From contig CAUYUJ010011525.1 of the NCBI GenBank assembly GCA_963575745.1, forward strand, positions 26,001 through 90,000: a stretch of 64,000 bases of DNA. Reading direction: 5' to 3'. The DNA comes from Prorocentrum cordatum (Eukaryota > Sar > Dinophyceae > Prorocentrales > Prorocentraceae). The position numbers and the translations under genes are program-made. The notes below the pieces were generated by a model. It worked only from the letters and a program-made list of their open reading frames with translations, was not told where the DNA came from and searched no databases. Positions 32,732 to 43,150 of this stretch are shown here, in pieces (within the stretch, counting starts at the first letter, position 1; each line of letters begins with the position of its first letter).

Positions 32732-33504
32732 GCACTGCAGCACACCCTGGAGGCAGTCGCGTACTGCCACGGCCGCGGAGTCATCCACAAGGACCTGAAG
32801 CCGGACAACGTCATGATGGCCAGCCCGAAGGGGGCGCCTGTTCAGGACCTCCACATAGTGGTGGTCGATTTCGGCTTGGCGCAGATGTTCGGCAGTCCCA
32901 CGGACCGCAGCAACGAGATAGCAGGCACGCCACCGTTCATGGCGCCCGAGGTCTGGAAGGGCAATTTCGGGAAGGCGTGCGACGTCTGGGCCTGCGGGGT
33001 CATGCTCTTCTACATGCTCTCCGGCACTTACCCTTTCATGGCCTCGCGACTGGAAGATTTCCCGCGAGCAGTGGCAATGGAGCCAGATTGGTCGCGCATT
33101 GCCGGCGCCAGCCCCGAGGCCCAATGGATGTGCGCGGCGATGCTGATCAAGGACGAGCGCACCAGACCGTTCGCGCAGCAGCTGCTGCAGCAGCAGTGGT
33201 TCGCCACCCCGGACCTCGCCGGGCCCGGCGGCGGTGACATGTTGTCCAACACCGTGCGGGTTGGCATCATGAGCGTGCAAGAGCGGTCGGACTTCGAGAA
33301 GTTCGTCGGCCGACTCGTAGCCACCCAGCTGGACGCTGGGCAGCTGAAGAAGGTCAACGAGGCCTTCCGCACCTTCGACAAGGACCGCGATGGGACTCTG
33401 TCCAGGGAGGAGCTGGTGCACGGGTTGATGACGCTCGGCGCCACGCAGGCAGATGCATTGAAGGTGGTGGACGGTATGGACGTGGGAAAGACGGGCCAGA
33501 TCTC
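32732..33504 (+). CDS. C2-CDPK, exon 2 (kinase C-lobe, EF-hand 1)
   Basis: Same frame as exon 1. CHGRGVIHKDLKPDN contains the catalytic Asp (residue about 567), with HKD in place of the usual HRD. VDFGLA is the magnesium-binding DFG (about 592). GTPPFMAPEVW is the activation-segment end, and DVWACGVMLFYMLSGTYPF the next helix. After the kinase comes the CDPK autoinhibitory junction (about 715-750), then EF-hand 1, DKDRDGTLSREE, with all usual calcium ligands (about 762). EF-hand 2 starts as DVGKTGQIS and is cut by the next intron. Confidence 0.9.
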
Positions 33505-33703
33505 GCAACCAGGGAAGCCGAATCCCCAGGGACAGTGATATTCGCCCCGCCATTCCCCCCCCTTGAGGATGTGAACGGTGAAGAGAAGGAGAGGAGGAAA
33601 GGGAGGAGGACGTGGAGGATGAGGAGGAGGAGGCGGAGGAGGGAGAGTGTAAGGAGAAAGGGAGGACGAGTCGCTTTATCCATGTGGTTTCAGAAGCCCT
33701 GAG
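33505..33703 (+). other. intron 2 (GC-AG, 199 nt)
   Basis: Starts GCAACC, ends CCTGAG. Splicing rebuilds GQISYTEF, the standard EF-hand 2 sequence, with a codon shared across the junction (TC plus G). Confidence 0.82.
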
Positions 33704-33820
33704 GTACACGGAGTTCCTGGCTGGAGCCACCGACTTGCGCCACAAAAGCCCGAAGGAGCGCGACGAGCTCTTGTGGCTGGCATGGCAGCAGTTCGGCCCA
33801 GACAAGAGTGGATTAGTAAG
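33704..33820 (+). CDS. C2-CDPK, exon 3 (EF-hands 2 and 3)
   Basis: Encodes YTEFLAGATDLRHKSPKERD and the helix before EF-hand 3, whose loop begins GPDKSGLVR. Loop position 1 is Gly, not Asp, so calcium binding there is doubtful. It ends with AG of a split Arg codon before GATCAG. Confidence 0.82.
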
Positions 33821-36272
33821 GATCAGGGCCGTCCAAACGGAGAGGAGCAAGAGGACGAGTAGGAGGAATCGGTTGGCACGGCTCTGGCACTACCAACGAC
33901 TTGCATTTCGGGGGTGGAACATCCCTCTTTGATCGGTTCGTCCTCCTCCTCATCCTCCTCCTCCTCATCATCATCGTCATCATCATCATCACAATCATCC
34001 CCCTCCTCCTCCTCCTCCTCGTCATCATCATCATCATCATCATCAGCAGCATCATCGCCGTCACCATAATCGTCCGTCGTCGTCATCGTCATCGTCATCG
34101 TCATCATCATCATCTTCGTAATCGCCATCATCATCGCCATCAGCATCGTCATCATCATCAGAAGCAGCATCAGCATCATCAGCATCATCAGCAGCAGCAT
34201 CGCCATCGTCATTGTTCATCGTCGGCGTCATCACCATCATCTAGTGTAGCGCTTCAGCCCGCGAAGCACCACCCTCAGCCAAAAATCCCCCTGGCAAGCT
34301 GCCACAGCTTCCAGTACTCATTTCGGCTTGTCACTGAAGATGGGCTCGGGCACCTCTTGAACTCTTGCGCCTGCGCCCGCCCGCGGGCGCAGGACTGCCA
34401 GCAGCAGCCGACGGGTCCCAGGAGCGGCTCGGGCTGCAGGGGCCCTCGGCGGCCACGGACTGTGGCAGCGCCGCGACCCTCGGGTCGGACGAGGGGGGGA
34501 GGCACGACATCTGCTGCGTGCGGCCAGCTTCGGCCCCGCCGCCGAGCGCCTCCCTGGACACGTTGGCGCGGCGCTGGGAGGCGCGAGGAGCATCGGCCAC
34601 GTGAGCTGACGCCAGCACCCCCCTGGCTTCACCCCCCCGTCGTCCGACCCGAGGCCCCCCGGGCTCCGACGAGCTCGTCCTCGGCCTGGTCGTGGAGGGC
34701 GCATGCCGAGGCTGCAGGCCAGAGGCGGCCGTGGGCGGCACCTCTTGTGGCCGAGAGGGCGTCCAGCCGCAGGTGCAGAAGGAGCTGGTGCTCTCGAGAG
34801 CCTTGGCGGAGCGCCGCAGGTCGGCGGCTGTTGGCCTGCAGCGCGCCTGCTGGTGGGGGTTGGGGGTGCGGAGGGCGGCAGGCTGAGGTGGGGCCTGGCA
34901 GCCAGCCCGAGTCGCGCTCGCTGGCGGCTCGAGGTCCGAGGTGTTCGGCCGTGTTAGTTGGCCCTCGGCGGTGTTCCAGCCTCGGAGGGCTCTCCGGCAA
35001 CTGCGGCTCGCCGAGGGGCGTCCGGGGGTGCCTGGATCGTCCCGAAGGCCCGCCGGAGAGCGGAGCTATGACCCCACGGGGCAGCGTCAGGGGGGATGGG
35101 CTCAGCGGGCCATGCGTCGACCCCCGCCGCCCATTCGTCGCCGACGGGGGCTTGGTAGCCCAACCCGCCCAGCTTATGCTTACGTCGTGTCGCGGAGGGG
35201 CCACGGCTTGCGGAGGGCATCCCGCCTGGGCCCCGAGACAGGCTTTGGGCCGGGTGGCCAGCGCCCGCCGTGACGGTGCTGTCCGATTGTGTGGCCGCGC
35301 CTCCAGCGGCGCTCTCGGGCTCCTGCAGCGCCAGAGCAGGGAGGGAGCTCCAGCGGATGTCCTGGGCGGCGGCGGCAGCGGGATGCTCAGCGTGGGGGGG
35401 GGGGCCTGGCAGCGCCACTGCCGCCACCCCTGGCGCGCTCCGCGCGCCAGGGAGGGGGTCCAGCGCCGATCTGAGAAGTCCGCGCGGACCCCTTCAGGTG
35501 TCTCTTGATGCTGTTGTTGATGTTCCTCTATACAGGGCCAGTGCAAGGGAGGGGGCTTCGGCGGACGCCTTGGGCGGCAGCGGCAGCGCGATGTTCAGCC
35601 GGGGGGGCGACAGGGCGGGTGGCAGCTGGGAAGCGGTCACCGAAGCGAGAGGAGCCAGAGTTCATCTAGCGCTCGTCGGGCGAAGATCTCGCGTCGAGCC
35701 CAGGTAAGCGGTTGTTCTCCGAGTGGGTTGGCGATGTCCCCTCTCAGGTGGAGGTGGGTTGGCACGCTCTGGATCGGTTATCTGCTCCTGGGGCAGCACC
35801 TCATGTCGCGCCAGCGCGAGCCCCAGCGCGCTCGTCGCACCGTCTCCGCCACGTCCGCCCGTCGTGGCTGACATCCCTCGTCGTGTACGTCGCGGTCGCG
35901 GTCGGGTTCGCTGTCGCCCTCGTCGTCGCCTTCGCCGTGGGCGCGGTCGTCGTGGGCTGGCCAGCAGCTGCAGCCATCGCCGACCTCAGGCGCGCTGTAG
36001 CGAGCCTCGGCGGTCGCAGGCCCGATCCCTCGAGGCCTGGGCTCGCCCGCCCGCGCAGCAGTCCCCGGGGGAGCTCGTCGCGGCGCGGTCGCGGCTCGGA
36101 TGCTGCCGCAGACATGGCGAACCTGATCCGCACGGGCTCTAAGTCATCTGGTTTCTGGGCGCCTCGGATCCCGTTTGTGGGCCCGGTTGTCTGGCGTCAC
36201 AGCCCTGGAGGAGCACGGTGGTCGCAAGCGCCCATTGCGGTTGGCACTCAGCGCCAGGGCCAATCAAGTAGG

Positions 36273-36402
36273 CACGTCAAGGAAGAAATCGGCTTGCGAG
36301 CATGTGCACCTCGCAGAATGATTATCCCCCGACGGCCCCAGGGACTTGCAGAAGCTCTGGAGCGCCTTAGGAATCTTCAAAGATCGGCGAAGAATAAGCC
36401 CC
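36273..36402 (-). repeat. dispersed fragment, copy C (in intron 3)
   Basis: GAAATCGGCTT, TATCCCCCGACGGCCC, GCAGAAGCTCTGGAGCGCCT match copy B at 29543-29672. Confidence 0.6.
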
Positions 36403-36989
36403 GAGATCTCTGATGGCAAGACTTCTGATCGCATGTGCCAGCTGCAGGCGAAGCGAGTGAATGGGGCCCGCGCCATTGCGTCAGGGGGAGCGTCGGCACG
36501 GGCCCGCCGGGAGCTACGGAGCGGAGCGTTGCGCAGCAGGTGCGCGTGCTGCGCGGGGCCGCGGAGGCAACACTGAGCTTCGCTCGGGAACAACGACGTG
36601 GTCGAGCCAAAGGAGCGCCGGCTCGAGCCACAACGGCTGTGGACTCCAGCTTGCCGATGCGTTCGGCCTCCCAGCAGAGGTCCACAAGCCTCAGATGCAG
36701 ACGCTTTCCCAATGCGTCCGTAGGGGCGGCCGCGCCCGGCGGCACGAGAGCCCGGTGGGGGCTTCTGAGCGGGGCGTTGCGCAGCAGCGGCGCGGGCTGC
36801 GCGGGGTCACCTGCGCTGCGGCCGCCCTTCCCCATGCACGGCCCGCACGCACACCCGTGCCGTTGCGCGAGAAGTGCCGTCGCTGGCCTTCGGCGGTCCT
36901 CATGACCCTCGTCCTCCAAATCGTTCGCCTCCTTGCCCGTGTCCTGCCCCTGCCTCGTCGCCTGTGTCCGCCCTCCCTCTTCTTCCACC

Positions 36990-37105
36990 TGCCTCCTCCT
37001 TCTCCTCCCCCTCCTCCTCCTCCTCCTCCTCCTCCTCCTCCCCCCTCCTCCTCCTCCCCCTCCTCCTCCTCCTCCTCCTCCTCCTCCTCCTCCTCCTCCT
37101 CCTCA
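36990..37105 (+). repeat. (TCC)n microsatellite upstream of exon 4
   Basis: About 35 TCC units with few interruptions, ending 100 bases before the exon 4 acceptor. It may serve as an oversized polypyrimidine tract. Confidence 0.9.
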
Positions 37106-37204
37106 TTCTTCCTCATGTTCTCCCTCCCCGCTTGTCCACCCTGCCCCTCTGGATGTTGCAGTGCCCCCGCTCGTGGTGATGCCGTCCTGCGGGACCCCCC
37201 AGAG

Positions 37205-37340
37205 GACCTCGGACATCCAGACGGCCCTGGCGGCTCGTGGCATGACGGTGGCGGAGATGCCCCAGGCGTTCATGAAGCAGCTGCACAAGGGTGCCTCGAG
37301 CACCATGACATTCGACGCGTTCAAGCTGCTGTTCCAGGAC
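37205..37340 (+). CDS. C2-CDPK, exon 4 (EF-hand 4, 3' end open)
   Basis: Encodes TSDIQTALAARGMTVAEMPQ, then AFMKQLHKGASSTMTFDAFK and LLFQ, matching the last EF-hand pair of CDPKs. EF-hand 4 is degenerate (His at loop position 1, Ala at 12). The frame stays open to 37829, but after about 37380 it is low complexity without family similarity, so the true stop or a further intron cannot be placed. Protein length to this point is about 887 residues. Confidence 0.7.
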
Positions 37341-37344
37341 GGGC

Positions 37345-37865
37345 CGGCAGAACGGCAGACGGCGCCCCCCTCTGCCCTGCGAGCCAAGCGCCCCGGAGGG
37401 CGGGGCATTGCAGTCCAGGACGTTGCAGGATGCCGCAGGGGAAAGCGCATACTGGGGCATGCTTCGGCACGCGGGCTGCAGTTCTCTCGGGCGTGCCTGC
37501 GCCCTGGCGTAACTCGGTGTCGCCATCCACGGGGACCCAAACCGCACCTCACCTGCCGCTTGCTCCTTGCTCCCCGCCCCAGCCCTTCCCCTGCTGCCCG
37601 TGCCGTTGCCCCTGCTCGTAACCCCTGCCCCCCCCCCCTGCCCCTCCCCCCTACCGCCCCCCTCTCCCTTCCCCTGCTCAGAGGAGCAGGAAGTCATGAT
37701 AATGATACGGTTTTCCAAGATTTGCAGGAATCCCGGGATCCTCGAAAGTTCCACGCGGGCTGCAAAAACGAGGGCGTCCATGCAATGTTTGAAAATCCTG
37801 GAACGCAGCCTGAGCCACTCTTATCATGATATCCATGATCGCCCTGCCTCCCTCCCCAACGTTCC
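37345..37865. other. downstream of kinase exon 4, unassigned
   Basis: C-rich run at about 37628-37660. Could hold the 3' end of the kinase transcript. No feature is recognisable. Confidence 0.4.
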
Positions 37866-37905
37866 TTATTGCGAAGGCCTTACGGCCTGTGCTGCCGACC
37901 CTGAT
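37866..37905 (+). repeat. 40-bp dispersed motif, copy 1
   Basis: TTATTGCGAAGGCCTTACGG and the next 20 bases are identical to 42011-42050 except one base. Plus-strand reading IAKALRPV, minus-strand GRKAFAI. Core AGGCCTTACGGCCT is near-palindromic. Confidence 0.8.
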
Positions 37906-37911
37906 GGGGGA

Positions 37912-37953
37912 CAACGGCGACGACGACTTCGACGTCGGCGACTGCGACGGCGA

Positions 37954-38007
<54 letters not shown>

Positions 38008-38008
38008 T
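37912..38008 (+). repeat. (GAC)n microsatellite
   Basis: GACGAC run, readable as poly-Asp, directly after the 40-bp motif. Confidence 0.93.
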
Positions 38009-38009
38009 G

Positions 38010-39950
38010 GCGCTCTGGAGACGAAAGCTTCTCCCAGGGCCCCCCGCCCCTGCCCGTAACCCTTGTCCATCCCTGGCCCCCCCCCTCCCTCTTCTCCCTT
38101 CCTCTCCCTCTCCTTCGTTCCTTGTCTGGCGCACCTTGTGGCGGCACGATAGCTGTGCTCCCCTGCCCGTCCCCACCATCCCCCTCCCCGCGCACGCTAC
38201 TCCCGCATGGGAGGCCGAACGCAAGCATGCCACCACGGACTACTCACAGAGGGGCAAGAGGGACTGGAGGGGAGAGGGAACGGGAGAGATACCGCCAAGG
38301 CGCCGGAACCACGACCACTCTTGGCTCAAAAGCCCCTTCGTTCCCTGTTCAGCGTTCCTTGCGATTGCACGGTCACTGTAATCAGGGAGGCAGCGGGGTG
38401 GGCGTCGATTCAGGGAGAGCGCGGCTGCTCAGGGGCAGCCGGACCGTGGCGAGCCCCCTTGGTCTGCAGGGGCGGCGGTGATGGCCCGCAGGGCCACCGG
38501 CGTCGTCGTCCGTTGGCAAACGAAGATTTGAGGAGATGCAGTCGAGGCAACGGCGGACTTGCCTGGCGTTGTTCGCCATTGTTGGCCCTCCTGGAGGCTT
38601 CTCGTCGTCAGGACGGACCCTGGGAGGGGCCCAGGGGCCGATGGTGAGCGGATGTGGGCTGGACGAAACAGAATCCGTCGTCTCACTTGGCCTTCCTCTG
38701 AAGAAAACTAGGTGCATTGCTCAATGCTGGCCATTTGCTTGCTGAGCTCATCGGCTGCACACGCATGCAGCCATCCCTGAGTGTGCGGAACCCAATGCTT
38801 GATGAACGTTGATCGACATCTTCGCCAACCGGCCGCGCACGCGCCGCTGATAAACGACACGAAGTTCTTGGCCTTGCACCTTCAGCCGCGAGATCTCAGC
38901 TGAACGTGTGGCGTGCACTTGCTCGTCATGTGGCGCATGCTGACCTGTGCGACCCCGCGGTGCTCGTTCTCTCGAAGCCTTCCTTGCGCGCCAACGACGT
39001 GCCTTCGAACGTGGTCTCTTGCAGCAGCCCCCATACAGTTGGCCCGTCTGATCTGAACCAGGGACCCACAGAAGCCCTGAGGCCCCATGAAGATTCGAAA
39101 TGGATGGCGAGTCTGCTCCTGGATGCTTCATGGCAGGATGTTGTATCGTATGTACCTGCTGTACGTTGGGGACGACGCAGCATCCATGCCTTAGACTCGC
39201 GCCCGAGATTTCTGCGCCCAAGGGCAGCACGACAGGGCGCAAAGAAGATGGAACTATCGTGGCACATGGACGGCCACGCACGTTTTGCGGCCCGCGCCTC
39301 ATCGTGCAACACTGCGGCAAGGGGAGACAGTCACGTGCGCTGCTGCTGCACAGGTGATAGACACACTGCGAGCCCCTCTTGACGCGAAGGGTGAAGCTGA
39401 AGGGCGGCGTACAGTGGCTAATCGCACCTCCCCGCGCGCCGGCGTCCCTCGAGGAGGGCTTGGCTCTGGCGTTTCGAGCGGCTGTAGTCGCAGAGCGAGC
39501 TTCTTGGCTGCACTGGGTCGCGACGGTGGGTCGAGTGCCGCTTGCGCACAGTCTCGATGCACCAGGTCGCAAGGGGCTTCGGCTTTCGCTCCTCTTGGGC
39601 TTGGCACAGCGGGGCCACATTCCAAACTTCTGACACGGCGTCAGGGTGCTCGTTTTAAAGTGCACTCTGGACAGTCGGCTCTTGGCGCGAGCATCGAGGT
39701 GCCAGATCCTGGCATTCCATTTCTATCAAGGCGCCAGGGCGCGTACCGCTTTGACAGCGCACGCCGTTTAGCAATTGGCTGCGAGCGCTCAAAAATGGCG
39801 TGCGGGACGGCATGATCAACAGCAGGTATGTAAAATTGAGCGGGAGGATAGCCATTGCTGCGGAGAGCTTGAGGTGTTATCCTGGGCCCCTTCTTGCACG
39901 GCGCACCGTCACCACCATCATTAATCAGCACGTTTAGCGGCATATTTAGT
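38010..39950. other. unassigned sequence
   Basis: Many overlapping open frames on both strands without recognisable domains. No tandem repeats of note. I see nothing that can be named as a gene. Confidence 0.4.
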
Positions 39951-39954
39951 GAAA

Positions 39955-40065
39955 TCGTCACCGTTATTATCACCCACAGCAGCATCATCATAATCATCAT
40001 AATCATTATCATCAGCATCATCAACATCGTCACGATCATCACGTTCCTCATCATCATTGCACCTT
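39955..40065 (+). repeat. imperfect (ATC)n tract
   Basis: CATCATCATAATCATCATAA and similar. Confidence 0.85.
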
Positions 40066-40069
40066 CTTA

Positions 40070-42010
40070 GCCCTCCACGTGCTCCTCACCATCGCGGTGA
40101 TCAGTTTCTTCATGATCACTTGCTTGTCTTGTTTATCATCCTCGTTGTGCCCGTGCCCTGATCATAATGGTATCTTGGTAGTGTGAAATTGGCAGTGTCA
40201 GATGCTGAGCGACGTCTGCGTGTGCGGCGATGACCTGTTCTGTATTATTTGAGCTATGGTATGGACGTTTGCACTTTATGCTGGCGCGGGATGCCGCATT
40301 TGCTGAGCAGCACGCCGTTCTCTGCAGCGTTCACTGTTGTGCAACAAGCTGAACTGGATTCACACGTTGCACATGGTTTGCAAGACGTGGTTGCTGCACT
40401 GCGGGCCTACGCTGTTGGCTCGACACAGGTGCTCGTGTTGGAGAACGTGCTTCCTGAGTTGGGACGTGATTTGCTTAGCATCACGACCAGCATCGTTTCC
40501 AGCGCAGGATGTCGGTATCGCACATGATTCACGCACGAAAGCATGGTCTTCATTGTGGTATTGTCTGTTTCGGTGGACGTGCTCTGGCTTTGCAGCATTC
40601 AATTTGGGCTTGCAACCAACATATGGACGTACGTCTTACATGTCCCGCTCTCGTCGTCCTTCTATTACTCCTCCTCCTCCTCATCATCCGCCTCGTCTGA
40701 TCCTTCTCCGTCCGAGGCAGTATTATCTTTCTGGTCTGTATCCTCCTCACCCTTCTCTACCATCGTCCCTATTCACCTCCATCCTCCTCTGTCTCCTTCT
40801 CCCTATGCCGCCTGCCCGATCGCTTTCTAATATGTCTCACCCGTCCTCCTCCCCACCTCTAGCATTTCAAGTGAGATCGAAGCGCCCCCCAAGTGAGCAG
40901 ACCAGAGTCCTCTTCTCCTTGTCACCCCCCTCCCACCCTACTCGTCCCTCGCCATTAGGCTCCTTCTCATCCTCATCTGACCCTCTTGATCCTGCTTCCG
41001 CTTCTCTCCTACTGGCCGCGGTTGGGAGGGACGAGATTGGTGCGTCGCTCTCCTCCTCGCCCTGGACGATGCCTCATCATCCTCCACTTCTCCTCGCCCT
41101 GGACGCTGCTTCTGCTTGTGCTTATCTTCCTAACTCCCATCCTTCTCGTCCACCCTGTCCTTCTCGTCCCCCCCCTCCACATCGGGCTCCGCCTCCACCC
41201 CCCCTCATCGCCCACCTCCACATCATGCTCTTCGTCCCACTGGCCCTCATCATCTTCCTTTTCACCATCAGCATCACCATCCCCATTTCCTCTCCTTCTG
41301 CGGTTCGTCCTCCCCACCGTCTTAGTGACAATCCCCCTCGTCCTCCTTGTTCCCCTCCTTATTTCCCTCATCTTCATGCTGATCCATATACTGTTGTAAT
41401 CCTTCTTATCCCCTCATCATCTTCCTGATCGTCATTCGTTTAATATGCCACCTCACCATCATCAGAACATGATTCGCGTTCTGTCCTCGCGTTGTGTTCA
41501 TCTTCCACGTCGTCCACCTCCTCCTCCTTGTCTTCCTCCTCTTTCACATTCCTGCCCCTTGTCCGCCGCCTCCTGCTCCTCCTCCCCCTCCTCCCCCTCC
41601 TCCTCCTCTTCCTCATCCTCCTCCTCCTCATCATCATCATCATCTTCACCCCGCCCTCCCTCTTCTGGTCGTCGTCCCTGTATCCTAGCCATCACCAATC
41701 TCGTACTCCACCTGGCTAATCCGTATCCTGTCCCATCTCTTTCCCGCTGTGCTTCTCATCCTTCTCCTCAGCCCGAGGAAAGGCCATTAGTTGTGTCTAT
41801 AGGCAAGGGGGGTCGTTTCCATGTTCTGCCACGAAGGAGGACCAGTCCTGCTTCCTCATGACTTCCGTCTGCCGAGTGAGCAGCCTCAGATAGGCGCCGA
41901 ACCAGCAGCCGCAGATAGGGATGCCTGGCACCAGGGCGCGCCTGAGAAAGTGCGCGGTCAGTGTTCCTCTTCACCTCACTCGCTCTTTGCATTTTCCTCC
42001 CTCAAGACCT
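40070..42010. other. unassigned, pyrimidine-rich from 40650
   Basis: 40650-41750 is C/T-rich with TCCTCC runs, giving long Pro/Ser/Leu frames that I regard as artefacts. (TCC/ATC)n at 41570-41650. Confidence 0.45.
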
Positions 42011-42050
42011 TTATTGCGAAGGCCTTACGGCCTGTGCCGCCGACCCTGAT
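42011..42050 (+). repeat. 40-bp dispersed motif, copy 2
   Basis: Partner of 37866-37905, one mismatch (GTGCCGCC against GTGCTGCC). Confidence 0.8.
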
Positions 42051-42109
42051 ATCGACGAAGATGAAAATGAGGGGGGGCAGGGGGAGGAGGATGAGTGGGA
42101 GGTGGAGGA

Positions 42110-43050
42110 AGTTTAAACCTCTGTTGGAGGCTTCTTGGGGCGTCTCGGGGCGTTCTTGGGTGCCTGTGGGGTTGTTTGGGAGCTTCGGGAAGCGAAAGAA
42201 ACGAGAACGCAAGAATCTGTGGAAAACCGACGAGAATCGAAGGATTTTGCTTGTTTGGGCCTTCGTGGGATAGCGCCTGGAGGCATTTTGCGCCGTCTTG
42301 CAGGCCTATAGGGCCGTCCAGAGGCTGCGAAGGCGTCTTGCACAGATCGTTTGGCGATTCAACGTTTTCTTGAACTGTCTTGAAGGCGTCTCGGGGCACA
42401 GGGACCCGTCCCTGAAGGGGAGCGACGACGGCGGCGGCTGCGGCGGTAGCGACGACGACGCTGATGTGGGTTGAGTCCTCAGGGGTGCTTCTTGGGGTCT
42501 CTTCCGAGCGCTCTCGAAGGCCTCTGGGGGTCAGTTTGGGGGCCCCTTGGGGGCCTCTTGGGGCCTCTTGGGGCTTCTTCGGGGCCTCTTGGGGGCCTCT
42601 TGGGACTGAGGGCTCGAAATATCCGTTCGGGTTCCCCGTCTGGGCACTCTCCTGGAGCCGTCTTGGGGGCCTCTTGGGCCGTTTTGGAGGCCTCTTGGGC
42701 CGTCTTGGAGCCCTCTTCGGCCGTTAGGGGGCCCTCTTGGGGGCCTCTTGGGCCGTCTCGGGGCGATCTTGGGGGCCTCTTGGGCCGTCTTGACGCGTCG
42801 GGAAGTGGAAGAGGCAAGAAAGCCAAAATAACGTTTCTGGGAAATCCATGAATTTTGCCCCTTGGGGCTCTCGCGGGAAAGCTCCTGGAGGCCTCCTGGG
42901 GCGCTTTGCAGGCCTCTTGGGCCGTCTGGAGGCCGTCAAGGCGTATTGGACAGATCGTTCGGCGATTCGGTGTTCTCTTGGACTGTCTTTGGGGCCTCTT
43001 GGGGCACTCTTGGCCCGTCTTGAGGCTTTTTTGGGTTCCGGGACTCCCCG
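42110..43050 (+). repeat. 10.5-bp TTGG minisatellite, fourth array
   Basis: GGGGCCTCTTGG and GCCGTCTTGG modules at 10-11 bp, with non-repetitive spacers GGGAAGCGAAAGAAACGAGA (42189) and GGGAAGTGGAAGAGGCAAGA (42800) that resemble the GGAAAG spacers of the array at 14040. Confidence 0.85.
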
Positions 43051-43150
43051 GGGGGGGGGCGTCGTATCTGACCCCCCCCCCCCCCGGACCCCTCCCCCCG
43101 GGACCCCCCCCGGGACCCCAGAGACACCCCCCCGCGGAGGAAGGATCGAA
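43050..43150. repeat. G and C homopolymer tracts
   Basis: Runs of G (43050-43059) and C (43071-43085), then CCCCCCGGGACCCC modules. Confidence 0.85.

Larger units (their letters stand above)
33821..37204 (+). other. intron 3 (GA-AG, 3384 nt) rich in repeats
   Basis: It begins GATCAGG (compare GATCGA in intron 1) and ends CCCCAGAG. Splicing gives loop 3 as GPDKSGLVRTSD, with an acidic twelfth residue. A GT donor at 33816 (GTAAGG) would shift the acidic residue to position 11, so the GA donor is preferred. The intron contains (CTC/ATC)n at 33940-34230, a duplicated GGA..GCGGCGGCAGCG unit (35320-35420, 35525-35640), a fragment shared with 62356-62420, dispersed fragment copy C, a repeated GCGGAGCGTTGCGCAGCAG segment (36525, 36768) and (TCC)n at 36990-37105. 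Confidence 0.68.

Noticed and set aside
33816-33821. GTAAGG as the donor of intron 3
   Set aside because: It looks canonical but puts the acidic residue of the EF-hand loop at position 11. The GA donor five bases on fits position 12 and matches intron 1.
31715-33850. 711-codon frame on the minus strand opposite the kinase
   Set aside because: Shadow of the kinase exons in GC-rich DNA. The plus strand has unmistakable kinase and EF-hand motifs.
33901-35508. 535-codon plus frame in kinase intron 3
   Set aside because: Begins in a CTC/ATC microsatellite and continues as Arg/Pro/Gly-rich low complexity without domains.
37340-37829. Continuing the kinase to the stop at 37829
   Set aside because: The extra 160 residues are low complexity with no family similarity. 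A further intron or an unseen end is as likely.
38314-38332. CCACTCTTGGCTCAA as a spliced-leader relict
   Set aside because: Needs an insertion and a substitution within 15 bases, and lacks the CCGTAG start. Too weak.
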